A stretch of DNA of 64,000 nt from Skermania sp. ID1734. Lineage in GTDB: Bacteria > Actinomycetota > Actinomycetes > Mycobacteriales > Mycobacteriaceae. Position numbers and translations under genes: made by a program. The DNA lies in contig NZ_VLIY01000020.1 of the NCBI RefSeq assembly GCF_007489285.1, positions 16,435-80,434 on the forward strand, written 5' to 3'. Of the stretch, positions 44,161-52,618 are shown piece by piece. The notes below the pieces were generated by a model that ran no database searches, was not told where the DNA came from, and was given only the letters and a program-made list of their open reading frames with translations. Numbering within the stretch: position 1 is the first letter of the stretch; every line of letters begins with the position of its first letter.

Positions 44161-45687
44161 CTAATTCGGGCGGCTCGGCGTATCCGCGGCGAGCGTCTGC
44201 TTGGCGTGACGGAACCGCTGCCACGCCGCCGCAATCATGTCGACAGCCAGAAACCCGGCCAGCGGTATGCCCAGCCACGGCACGAACCAGCCGATGGCCA
44301 CGGCGGCCACGCCGACGGCCGCTGCCGCGACAGGGCCGACGCGGCGCAAACCGCCCCGCAGTGGTGGTCGGCCCAGCGCCCACGCGGTTCCCCGCGTTGG
44401 TCTGCGTCGCCACCACAACAGGTAGCCGCGAGCGATCACGCTGACGAGTCCCACAACGACGCCCAGCAGCGCGATCTGGTTGGCAAGGCCGAACAGGATG
44501 CCCATGTGCAGGGCGATGGCGAGCGTGGTCAATTGCGCCGGAAGCGGCCACGCGGAGAACGGCAGGGTGTCGGTGACCGTGCCCGTGGCGCCGTCGATCG
44601 CAATGGCGTCGGGGCTGAACATCCACGGCTGCCTGGTTTGGGTGACCGTATAGGCAACCCCTGGCCGGTCCGGAACCGTCACCTCCACCGCGCCGGTGAC
44701 GCCATGCTCGCGCGCAACGGAAAGGACCGAGTCGATGGCACTCGCATCGACCGCGGGGGTGGGGCCGCCCGGGTGATGACCGCCGTCATGGCCTTCGTGC
44801 CCCGAAATCTGGGCCGGAGTCGTTCCGATCGTCGTGTTGATTGTCGGCGTTTGCCACCCCAGGGCTGCCCGAAGATCGGTCACGTGCTGGCCGGCAAGCG
44901 CGGACCAGGTCAGTCCGGTCGCCGACAGAAACAGCAGCACGACGCTGATCCACAAACCCACCACGCCGTGCCAGTTCAGCGTCCGTTCCCGTCCCGCGCT
45001 CCTGCGGTCCAAGGTCGCGAAACGAGCGGGCGCAACTGAGCGCCGGCGCCGGCGGTAACGCCGAAACCACAGGTAGAGCCCGCCCAACGTGACGACCCAC
45101 AGCCACGATGCCGCGATCTCGCTGTAGGCGCGGCCGGCCTCACCCAGATGCAGGTCGCGGTGCAGGTGGTCGAGCCACGTCCGGAGCGGGAGTGCGCCCG
45201 CGCTTCCGTACACCGGAAGATCTCCGATCGGTGTGGCCGTGTACGGGTTGACGAAGACAGCCAGGCGCGTGGAGTCAGGAAGTGACGGGTCATCGAACAA
45301 CACTCGGGTGGTGTCTGTCGGGCCCGGTGCCGGTCGAACGGCGGCGACGGTCAGGTCCGGGCGTTGTCGTTCGGCCACCGCGACCTGTTCGGCGACGGCA
45401 TGCTGTTTGCCGGATGGATTGACGTGTAAATAGTCGTGATACACAACGCTTTCGAGCGTCGGCGCTACTGCATAGAGGCCGCCGGTGATTGCCGCGACGA
45501 GGATGAACGGCGCGACAAGTATCCCGGCATAGAAATGCAGTCGCAGTACTAGCGGTCGCCACGTTCGGGTCTCTTTCAGCGAGCGTGGCGGCGATTGATC
45601 GTTGGGTTCGATAGGCGAGTCAAGGGTTTTCGATGTTGTCAACGGACAGGCTCCGAATGCGATGGTGGGGTCCGGCCACGCGCGCAC
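44161..45687 (-). CDS. PepSY-associated transmembrane protein
   Basis: A protein of up to 508 residues with the PepSY-TM layout: LRLHFYAGILVAPFILVAAI at the first helix, RTWLDHLHRDLHLGEAGRAY, a paired LNWHGVVGLWISVVLLFLSA helix, an extracytoplasmic PepSY domain with a His/Gly-rich insert (GHEGHDGGHHPGG), then LTTLAIALHMGILFGLANQ. Relatives include membrane reductases acting in iron-siderophore use. The His pairs in the helices could bind haem. The start is uncertain: a TTG at 45642 behind GGAG is an alternative to the ATG at 45687. The neighbouring IdeR-like box supports an iron role. Confidence 0.85.
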   Translation of the reverse strand: MRAWPDPTIAFGACPLTTSKTLDSPIEPNDQSPPRSLKETRTWRPLVLRLHFYAGILVAPFILVAAITGGLYAVAPTLESVVYHDYLHVNPSGKQHAVAEQVAVAERQRPDLTVAAVRPAPGPTDTTRVLFDDPSLPDSTRLAVFVNPYTATPIGDLPVYGSAGALPLRTWLDHLHRDLHLGEAGRAYSEIAASWLWVVTLGGLYLWFRRYRRRRRSVAPARFATLDRRSAGRERTLNWHGVVGLWISVVLLFLSATGLTWSALAGQHVTDLRAALGWQTPTINTTIGTTPAQISGHEGHDGGHHPGGPTPAVDASAIDSVLSVAREHGVTGAVEVTVPDRPGVAYTVTQTRQPWMFSPDAIAIDGATGTVTDTLPFSAWPLPAQLTTLAIALHMGILFGLANQIALLGVVVGLVSVIARGYLLWWRRRPTRGTAWALGRPPLRGGLRRVGPVAAAAVGVAAVAIGWFVPWLGIPLAGFLAVDMIAAAWQRFRHAKQTLAADTPSRPN

Positions 45688-45768
45688 GGCAGTACCGCCC
45701 GATAAAGTGTTCGGGCACAGCAGAATTGCCGAAGCTAGGTGGCTCGGATGAGGAAGAGGGCTGGTTGA

Positions 45769-46281
45769 TCAGCAGTGCGCGGGCGGGCCGCGCCTGGCCA
45801 GCCCGGGACCGACCCACAGTTGCTTGGGCGCCCAGACGTTTTCGATGACCACCGTGGAATTCGCCGGTTCGACCGGCGGTCGGCTCACTCGGGTGGCCGC
45901 AGCGAGGGTGCTGGACGCCACGACGTACAACTGTTCGGCCAGTCGAATGCCCGCTGCGGCAGCGAGGGTCGCGATTGCGTGCGCGGCCAGCATCGTCGGC
46001 GTCAAACTAGTGCTGTGCCCGATCGAAAAGGCCGTCAATGCACCATGGCCGACAATTTGTCCGGCGACCAGCAGCGCGACCACCACGCCGACGCTGGCGC
46101 GAGCGCGCAGGGAGCCGATCATCCAACCGAGCCCGACGCAGCTACAGAGCAATACGGCCGCAGAACTATGGCAGGGGAGTTCGCCACCCGCGGCCGTGTG
46201 CGCCGCGAGGCTCAGCACCCCAGATGTCGCGGCCACGGATGCACCACGCAGCGGCGCGATCACATCCCCGTGGTCCGGCAT
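45769..46281 (-). CDS. Multi-helix membrane protein, paralogue of 43548-44132
   Basis: A 170-residue protein with four to five hydrophobic helices, including ASVGVVVALLVAGQIVGHGA and LTPTMLAAHAIATLAAAAGI. Its size, helix order and end (RRGPPAHC) mirror the paralogue on the other side of the PepSY gene. All three genes are on one strand and probably form a unit. The function is not known. Confidence 0.7.
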   Translation of the reverse strand: MPDHGDVIAPLRGASVAATSGVLSLAAHTAAGGELPCHSSAAVLLCSCVGLGWMIGSLRARASVGVVVALLVAGQIVGHGALTAFSIGHSTSLTPTMLAAHAIATLAAAAGIRLAEQLYVVASSTLAAATRVSRPPVEPANSTVVIENVWAPKQLWVGPGLARRGPPAHC

Positions 46282-46344
46282 AGCCGGTCATACTACGGGA
46301 ATCGGACATCTCGCCTATCTGGCCCGTGATCACCCTTCCGAGCC

Positions 46345-46404
46345 GTGATCATGAGGAAATCTCATCAACCGCGGAGTTGCGACTAACGATTTGCTCATGA
46401 TCAC
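46345..46404. promoter_or_regulatory. 11-bp inverted repeat upstream of the membrane protein gene
   Basis: GTGATCATGAG (46345-46355) and CTCATGATCAC (46394-46404) are exact inverted copies 38 bp apart. A third related site, GTGATCAC, is at 46325-46332. They lie upstream of the minus-strand gene starting at 46281 and may be operators for a dimeric regulator that loops, or a large stem. Confidence 0.45.
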
Positions 46405-46405
46405 C

Positions 46406-46432
46406 GGGGGCGGGGGAGAAGGGCAGGGAGGG
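46406..46432 (+). other. G-quadruplex-type motif
   Basis: Five G-tracts of at least three bases with loops of 1-4 bases: GGGGG, GGGGG, GGG, GGG and GGG separated by C, AGAA, CA and A. It lies between the Gln-rich gene and the 46281 gene start, next to the inverted repeat at 46345-46404. Confidence 0.5.
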
Positions 46433-46459
46433 CCGGAGGCTAGCCGTAGCCCCTGAGTG

Positions 46460-46915
46460 TCAGCGGTCGAAGATGTCGTTGACGATGTCGTCGCCGATAC
46501 CGAATCCCGCGCCGGTCATGATCGCTTGACCGAAGCCGCTACCAAGGAATCGGTGCAGCGCCCCGCCGCCCTGCGGGTAGGCCTGGGACTGGTACTGCGG
46601 CGCGGCATACGAAGCGGGCTGTTGGTATACCGGCTGCTGGTAGGCAGGCTGCTGGAACTGTTGTTGCGGCGCGAACGACTGGACGTGGTTGTCTACCAAG
46701 GCGTGAATGGCCTGTAGCAACGAATTTGCGCTGGATTCCTCGTCGCGAATCGCGATGGCGATCTCTTTCAGATCGAGCTGCCATTCCCGGGCATTCTGAT
46801 CTCCTGCCGCGGCGGCAGCGGAGAGCTTGCCGGCGAGTGCCTGCACGAGTCCGGCCGTCTGTTGGGCCTGCTGCTGCAACTGCGCGTATTGACGGTCAAC
46901 GGTCTGTTCGTCCAT
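46460..46915 (-). CDS. Glutamine-rich coiled-coil protein, unrecognised
   Basis: A 151-residue protein. Residues 1-80 are helical and Gln-rich (DRQYAQLQQQAQQTAGLVQA), likely a coiled coil. Residues ~84-112 are a low-complexity Gln/Pro/Tyr repeat (YQQPVYQQP). The end is Gly-rich (FLGSGFGQAIMTGAGFGIGD). GAGGGAG precedes the ATG at 46915. It sits beside the AIM24/SPFH genes and could be a partner or scaffold of that group; no family is recognised. Confidence 0.7.
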   Translation of the reverse strand: MDEQTVDRQYAQLQQQAQQTAGLVQALAGKLSAAAAAGDQNAREWQLDLKEIAIAIRDEESSANSLLQAIHALVDNHVQSFAPQQQFQQPAYQQPVYQQPASYAAPQYQSQAYPQGGGALHRFLGSGFGQAIMTGAGFGIGDDIVNDIFDR

Positions 46916-47113
46916 CCGACGGCTCCCTCGGAGTAGCGGTAATCCGGCGTCGACGGTACCCCGTGTCGACCGCTGTGCGTCGGCGCTGACCGGAAGGACC
47001 CATTTGGCGCTTTTCCGCATTACGCTGGGTGGACGAAGGATCTGCGCTGCTTCCAGAGGTGATTCATCACGTCGACCCCGTCCCCGCCTCGCCGGCCACT
47101 GTGGCTGCCGCCA

Positions 47114-47815
47114 GTGGTCTCCGGCACGGTAGCGCTGCGGCCGCCGGATCCGGTGACGGCCGCGCGCCAGGCGGCTCGGGTCGCGCGCGGGCTCGCCGCC
47201 GACGGACCGCGGTATCCGCGCGAAAACTGGCGGACTCTGGCGACGACAACGACGGGCCTCTCGTGTGTGGTCGGTGTGATTGCTTTGATCAATCACTCGT
47301 GGCCCCTCGCCGTGGTTGCGCTCGCGTCGATTGCCGTCGCCGCCGTCGTGTGGCGGTTCATTGCGGCTGATCCGTTGCGGCTGACGTCCGCCCAGCGACG
47401 ACGGATTCGCGCCGACCGCACCTGGCGGTCTCGACATGACTGGAAACCGCCGCTGACCGCCACGCCCGAACGCCAGTTGCTGGACGACGCACAGCAGGCG
47501 GTGCGCCGAATCGCGGCCAGCGAGTGGTGGGCCGAACCGCTTTGTCACCGGATGGTTCTCGATCTAGCGGCTGAACTCGACGAGATCGACGACCATGCCT
47601 ACGCGCTAGCCAGTGCCGGGGAGGCGAGTCACAGCGCGCGGGCGGCCTTGGCCGCGCGTGTCGCTGCCCTGACCGAGATCGCCGCCGAAGTAGGCGAACA
47701 CCGTCTCCAGGCGGCGCCGGACTGCCCCGACACCGTTGTGCTGACCAACGCGGTGCTGGACGAGTTCGCCAGTCAGCAGCTTGCGGCCATCACGAAAGAT
47801 ATTCAGCAGCAATAG
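47114..47815 (+). CDS. Membrane protein with C-terminal helical domain, unrecognised
   Basis: A 233-residue protein with two adjacent transmembrane helices (residues ~45-85, GLSCVVGVIALINHSWPLAV and ALASIAVAAVVWRFI) and a long helical cytoplasmic region rich in Ala/Glu (LDLAAELDEIDDHAYALASA). GTG start at 47114 has no strong ribosome site. The 3' end overlaps the convergent AIM24 gene by 26 bp. The function is unknown. Confidence 0.65.
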   Translation: MVSGTVALRPPDPVTAARQAARVARGLAADGPRYPRENWRTLATTTTGLSCVVGVIALINHSWPLAVVALASIAVAAVVWRFIAADPLRLTSAQRRRIRADRTWRSRHDWKPPLTATPERQLLDDAQQAVRRIAASEWWAEPLCHRMVLDLAAELDEIDDHAYALASAGEASHSARAALAARVAALTEIAAEVGEHRLQAAPDCPDTVVLTNAVLDEFASQQLAAITKDIQQQ

Positions 47816-48809
47816 AACCGAGCGGGTTTCCCCAGCGGTATTCGGTGGCGTACGACCCACGTCGAACGCGGCCCGTGTCGTTTTCCCGTTCGTAGACGGA
47901 CTGCACTGCCACTCGTCCCGGTCCGATCAGGCGTAGCCACGCGTTGCGGTGGCTATAGGTGAAGCCGACCCGGTTGATGCGTTTGCTGAAGAAGCCGCCC
48001 AGCATGTCGCCGACCTTGTCGCGGGCCATGTCGCCCGCCCAGTTCGCGATCATGCCCATTGCGTGGGTGCCCATGCTGGCCTGCGGATACTCGAAGTGCA
48101 GGTGGCAGTCGACGCTCGTATCGCGGTACAGCAATGCGGCGGGCCGAATCAGAATCGTCTCGCCGGCCGCGAGGTCCCGGATGAACGTGTTGCCGGGGGA
48201 GTGCAGCAGCAGTAGCCCGGGCACGGTCGGGGCGTGGAACCGATCTTCGATATAGCCCAGCGGGTAATGGGTTTCGCTTTCGTCCCCGTCAATCGTCTCG
48301 TACCAGATCTGGCTGCGTTGCCAGTCGTAGGACACACTGCCGGTCGCCACCAATAGCCGATGCTCCCGCACGGCGACCGACTGACTGGAGTTCAACGGCA
48401 GCGCCACTATCTCGCCCGCGTCGTTGTCGGCGAGGCCGAGGCGTCCGGGACCGGCCGCTTGCATCATGACGATCGGCAAACCCGCCCGCATCCGCTTCCA
48501 CGCGCCGCCGAGACCCATCGCCTGCAGTCGCGCGGTCGGCTCGCACCACAGTAAGTCGCTGTGCGAGAAGTAGATCCAGTCATTCCCGGCGAGGGCGAAT
48601 TCGGCGACCGGTACCTGCTTTCCGACGATCTGCACGTGCGATTGCCCGAACTGTATGCGGGCCATGTCTTTGACCGGCGGCTGTTTGGTCCAGCCCGAGT
48701 TGCTCACTGCGGCACGAACGTCCACTGGGGCGCCGCAACACGGGCAGGACAGCGCCGAGGCATCGCTCGGCTGCCGGCAATAGCGGCAGGTGTAGGAGGC
48801 TGTGGTCAT
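47790..48809 (-). CDS. AIM24 family protein with N-terminal zinc ribbon
   Basis: A 339-residue protein. Residues ~8-26 form a CxxC...CxxC zinc ribbon (CRYCRQPSDASALSCPCCG). The rest is an AIM24-type beta-rich domain (GETILIRPAALLYRDTSVDC, GPGRVAVQSVYERE). AIM24 proteins are of uncertain biochemical role; the yeast member is mitochondrial. A longer C-terminal insert (GDMARDKVGDMLGGFFSKR) distinguishes it from its neighbour. The next gene upstream, same strand, is a second AIM24 protein ending 9 bp from its ATG. Confidence 0.82.
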   Translation of the reverse strand: MTTASYTCRYCRQPSDASALSCPCCGAPVDVRAAVSNSGWTKQPPVKDMARIQFGQSHVQIVGKQVPVAEFALAGNDWIYFSHSDLLWCEPTARLQAMGLGGAWKRMRAGLPIVMMQAAGPGRLGLADNDAGEIVALPLNSSQSVAVREHRLLVATGSVSYDWQRSQIWYETIDGDESETHYPLGYIEDRFHAPTVPGLLLLHSPGNTFIRDLAAGETILIRPAALLYRDTSVDCHLHFEYPQASMGTHAMGMIANWAGDMARDKVGDMLGGFFSKRINRVGFTYSHRNAWLRLIGPGRVAVQSVYERENDTGRVRRGSYATEYRWGNPLGSIAAEYLS

Positions 48810-48818
48810 CAGATGCCG

Positions 48819-49616
48819 TCAGTTCGATTGGTGGTGAACGTACATCGACTGGATGCCGACCCGGCCCGGTCCGACCATTTCGGCCATGAACATGCCGCGA
48901 CCGAGCATTCCGGTCTTGATCGGCAGCTGGGTGGTGTTCAGCGTGACGGTCGAATCCTTGTAGAGAAATGCGCCGGGCTCGACAACGATCTTCTCGCCCG
49001 CGGCCAGCGTCCGCTCGAGCACATCGCCATAGCCGTGCAGCATCATCATTCCCGGATCCCCAGCTGTGACAAAGCGGTCCATGTACATGCCGCCGCCACC
49101 GTAAAGGATGTTGGCCAGGCCCTTGATCCGCACGAACGAATAGCTGATGCCGTGCGACGCCAGCAGGAAGGCGTGTTCGCGGACATCGATCTCCATGCCG
49201 GGATGCATGGGCAGTACGACCAGTTCGCCGGGCGCGTCCCGCGAAAACGCGACCCGGCCGGGTCCGTGTGCGAGGGTGAGCAGGAACGGCATCCCGGCAA
49301 GACTGCGCTTCATGCCGCCGCCGATGTTCATCTGCGACAGCGGGGTCGCCTCGTCCTTCCAGAGCAGGACATGATGCTCGAAATACACGGCGTCGCCTTG
49401 ACCGAGGCTGATTTCGGCGACCGGAACGAGTTCACCCTCCACTTGGCAGATGCTGGTGGAGAAGCGGAACTCGGTCATGTCGCGCAGGCGTGGCGCTTCC
49501 CGCCAGCCTGCCTCGCTGACTTTGTCGCGCACATCCAGCGGCGCGCCACACGTGGCGCAGGTCGTCGCTTCACCGGTGTTGTGGCTGTGGCACCACTGAC
49601 ACTCGATCCGATCCAT
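48819..49616 (-). CDS. AIM24 family protein with N-terminal zinc ribbon (second copy)
   Basis: A 265-residue paralogue of the preceding protein: zinc ribbon CQWCHSHNTGEATTCATCG, shared VSEAGWREAPRLRDMTEFRF segment, then AIM24 core (VEPGAFLYKDSTVTLNTTQL, MVGPGRVGIQSMYVHH). It heads the two-gene AIM24 unit and is divergent from the SPFH gene at 49789, whose product also carries zinc ribbons. A shared membrane-associated complex is plausible. Confidence 0.85.
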   Translation of the reverse strand: MDRIECQWCHSHNTGEATTCATCGAPLDVRDKVSEAGWREAPRLRDMTEFRFSTSICQVEGELVPVAEISLGQGDAVYFEHHVLLWKDEATPLSQMNIGGGMKRSLAGMPFLLTLAHGPGRVAFSRDAPGELVVLPMHPGMEIDVREHAFLLASHGISYSFVRIKGLANILYGGGGMYMDRFVTAGDPGMMMLHGYGDVLERTLAAGEKIVVEPGAFLYKDSTVTLNTTQLPIKTGMLGRGMFMAEMVGPGRVGIQSMYVHHQSN

Positions 49617-49788
49617 GCGACCTCCTGGTGCGCAGGACCGCGCCTGGTGAGCGCGATTGGAATAGGACGAAATTAGCAGCGTTTGGCCGCTTCCGCTACG
49701 GGCCGGTTACCTCACCGAATCGATCAGCGCTTCCAGCGGGGATTTCGGGTCTACATTGATTGCACTGGTTCTCACCCCGGAGGCGATC

Positions 49789-50895
49789 ATGGTCCTCTTC
49801 AGCCGCGAATTCATCGCGGTACCGGACGATCGAAAGCAGCAACTCGTCTACAAATGGCCGGATCACAGCATCCGGCGCTTTACCCGGGCGATCGTCAATG
49901 CCGACGAATTGGCCATTTTCGTCAACACCGGAATGGTGGCGGCAACGATGGGTCCGGGTCGGCATCAGATCGATGCCGACGAAATCCCCGGCCTCGGCGC
50001 GCTCATCGACGTCGCGACCGGTGGCCGGGCATACCGGGCCGAGTTGTATTTCGTCGCCAATCGGGAACTGACGGGCTTCACCTTCGGCGGTCGCATCGAT
50101 GACGTGCAGGATCCGCAGACCGGCCTGATCGTCACGCTGCGCGTGTTCGGCGACTATGCGCTGCGGGTGACCGATCCGATCACGCTGATCACGAATCTCA
50201 TTGGGACCGTAGATCTTACCGACAACGGGAAGGTGAGTGGCTGGGTAAGCGACCAGTTGCTCAAGGTCCTGCGCACCGACATCACCACCCAGATTGTCCG
50301 AAATGGCTGGCCGATCCTCGGGCTTTCGGCCTATTCGCCCGAGATCGAGGAGCGGATTGTCAGCAATGGAAACAAACAATTGGCGACGTACGGGGTCGCC
50401 ATAACGCGAATGGGCAACTTCGATATCAATCTGTCCGCGGAGGACCAGGCCCAGTTGAAGCGGTTGGCAAAGGACACCAGCTACTCCCGACTGGCAGGCA
50501 GCTTCAATCAGTACGCACAAGGTGAGATGGCACTCGGCGCGGGGGAGGGAATGAGTAAGGGCGACGGCGCCGTGGGCGGGGCATTTCTCGGGCTGGGGCT
50601 CGGCATGGGCCAACAGGCCAACCAGTATCCGCCCGCCGCGCCGCCGGAACGCGGATTTGCCGGTGGGGGCCCGAGCGGCTATTCGGGACCGCCGCCGAGC
50701 GGTGCCGCCGCGGATGTTCAGTCGGCGGTCAGCTGTCCCAACTGTGGTCACAACAACACGGCCACCGCGAAATTTTGCCAGGACTGCGGAACGGCGCTGG
50801 CGCCGAAGACCATGCACTGCACCAACTGCGGAACGGAACTTGCGGCCGGGGCAAAGTTCTGTGGCGAGTGCGGCACACGCGCGGCGGGGGTCTGA
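49789..50895 (+). CDS. SPFH domain protein with double C-terminal zinc ribbon (YdjI-like)
   Basis: A 368-residue protein. Residues ~1-235 are an SPFH/virion-core-like domain (REFIAVPDDRKQQLVYKWPD, FTFGGRIDDVQDPQTGL, RVFGDYALRVTDPI, GVAITRMGNFDINLS). A Gly/Pro-rich linker leads to two zinc ribbons (CPNCGHNNTATAKFCQDCG and CTNCGTELAAGAKFCGECG). Bacillus YdjI is a comparable SPFH protein involved in membrane stress. The ATG at 49789 follows GGAGG. Divergent from the AIM24 pair. Confidence 0.87.
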   Translation: MVLFSREFIAVPDDRKQQLVYKWPDHSIRRFTRAIVNADELAIFVNTGMVAATMGPGRHQIDADEIPGLGALIDVATGGRAYRAELYFVANRELTGFTFGGRIDDVQDPQTGLIVTLRVFGDYALRVTDPITLITNLIGTVDLTDNGKVSGWVSDQLLKVLRTDITTQIVRNGWPILGLSAYSPEIEERIVSNGNKQLATYGVAITRMGNFDINLSAEDQAQLKRLAKDTSYSRLAGSFNQYAQGEMALGAGEGMSKGDGAVGGAFLGLGLGMGQQANQYPPAAPPERGFAGGGPSGYSGPPPSGAAADVQSAVSCPNCGHNNTATAKFCQDCGTALAPKTMHCTNCGTELAAGAKFCGECGTRAAGV

Positions 50896-50898
50896 GCG

Positions 50899-51402
50899 GT
50901 GGAAGAGACGCCATCGGCTGACCTTGCGACCGTGCCTGACCGGGCGCACCGGGTGCGCCACGCCTGGCAGGCGACTCTCGAGCGTGGAGAACAGGGAGCG
51001 GTCCTGGCCTGGGCGTCGTTCACCGCAACGTTCGCAGGGGTGCGTCTGCTGACGCATTGGATACGCAACGGGCACGGCCCGTCCGGCGGGGGAATCAGCG
51101 TCGGCGGCAAGCATTTCCATCACTACAACATCGGCATCGCCACGTTGGCGGGGGTCGGTGCAATCGCGGTTCGCGGAGCAGAAGAGCATCGTCGCCACCC
51201 GCTGGTTGCCTTGTCTTATGGCGCCGGGGCGGCGCTGGTGGTCGACGAACTGGCACTGCTGTTGGACTTAAAAGACGTCTACTGGGCCAACGATGGGCGC
51301 AAAAGCGTCGATGTCGCAGTGTGTGTGATCGGGCTCGGCGGCCTCGCCAGCGCGGGGATGGCGTTCTGGCCGGCAGCGCACAGGGCACTCCGGGGACGCT
51401 GA
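50899..51402 (+). CDS. Small integral membrane protein, unrecognised
   Basis: A 167-residue protein with three to four hydrophobic helices. The notable polar motifs KHFHHYNIGIATLAG and VDELALLLDLKDVYW suggest a His/Asp site in the membrane. GTG start 3 bp after the SPFH stop, so it is co-transcribed with it. No family is recognised. Confidence 0.7.
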   Translation: MEETPSADLATVPDRAHRVRHAWQATLERGEQGAVLAWASFTATFAGVRLLTHWIRNGHGPSGGGISVGGKHFHHYNIGIATLAGVGAIAVRGAEEHRRHPLVALSYGAGAALVVDELALLLDLKDVYWANDGRKSVDVAVCVIGLGGLASAGMAFWPAAHRALRGR

Positions 51403-51465
51403 AGACTCCCGGAGGAAAACGCCACCGCGGCGTGTGAGGGTTGCGCGGACGGGTAGACCCGGTCG

Positions 51466-52556
51466 GTGATCGGCATGTCGCGCCGCGCATTCGGCCAGCT
51501 AGCCGTGTTGGGAGCCGCTGGCACCGCGGTGCTCGGCTGCGGCGGTCCGAGCACACAAGGTTCGCCCGCATCCAGTCCTGCGGGTAACACGTCCGGCCAC
51601 AACATCGGATTCGTCTTGGCGCACGAGCAATTTCGCACCGATGATCTGGTCAGGCAGGCGGTGGCGGCCGAGCAGGCCGGGTTCCGGTACGTGTGGGCCA
51701 GCGACCATATCCAGCCGTGGCAGGACAACGAGGGACACGCGATGTTCCCCTGGTTCACCCTGGCACTCGTTGGCCAGCGCACCAACCGGATCTCGTTCGG
51801 TACCGGAGTGACCTGCCCCATCTACCGCTACGACCCGGCAGTCATCGCGCAGGCTTTCGCGTCGCTAGCGATCCTGACGCCCGGCCGCGTGTTCCTGGGT
51901 GTGGGAACCGGCGAACGACTTAACGAGCAGGCCGCCACCACGCAGTTCGGACCGTACACCGAGCGACACGACCGCCTCGTCGAAGCGATCTACTGATTCG
52001 GCAACTGTGGAGCGGGCAACGAATCTCCTTCGCCGGTCGCTATTTCCATACCGATCAACTGAAGCTGTACGACGTGCCGACGTCGCCACCGCCGATCTAC
52101 GTGGCGGCGGGCGGCCCGAAAAGTGCGAAGCTGGCCGGCCAATTCGGTGACGGCTGGATCACCCAGTCCGCGTCGGTCAGCGACCCCAAACTCCGCGCTG
52201 CGTTCGACAGCGGCGCCCAAGCCGCGGGCCGCGACCCGGCCAATCTTGTGAGGTGGGCCGAGATGTTTGCTGTTGTGGGCGACGCCGACGAAGCGCGGCA
52301 CGCCGCCGAACTGTGGCGGTTCACCGCCGGGGCCGTCGATCAGCCCAACCCGGTGAACATCCAGCGCGCAGTCGAATCGAACCCGCTCGACAAGGTGCTG
52401 GCCAAGTGGACCACCGGCACCGATCCGGCCACGCACATCAGCGCAGTCGGTGCGGTTCTGGCCGCGGGTGCCACGCCGTTTATGCATTTCCCGGAGCGCG
52501 ATCCTGCCGTCGCCATCGACTTCTACGGCAGACATGTGTTGCCACAATTACGTTGA
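51466..52556 (+). pseudogene. F420-dependent hydroxymycolic acid dehydrogenase homologue, frameshifted
   Basis: A luciferase-like F420 oxidoreductase closely resembling the mycobacterial Rv0132c type. The N-terminus has a twin-arginine signal with lipobox (SRRAFGQLAVLGAAGTAVLG then Cys). The core reads VLAHEQFRTDDLVRQAVAAE, GFRYVWASDHIQPWQDNEGH and ILTPGRVFLGVGTGERLNEQ. The first frame stops at a TGA near 51994; the next frame carries on with LIRQLWSGQRISFAGRYF and the full C-terminus to 52556. One missing base between ATC and CTG at ~51990 explains it. Real decay and sequencing error are both possible. Confidence 0.85.
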
Positions 52557-52618
52557 TCCGCTCCTCGGCGGGTGCCGCCGCCTAGTGTGCACAAGACGGC
52601 GAAGAGAGGGCGGTGGCG

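Noticed and set aside
46916..47548. N-terminal extension of the Gln-rich protein up to 47548
   Set aside because: The ATG at 46915 has a strong GAGGGAG site, and the upstream part is antisense to the 47114-47815 gene and low-complexity.
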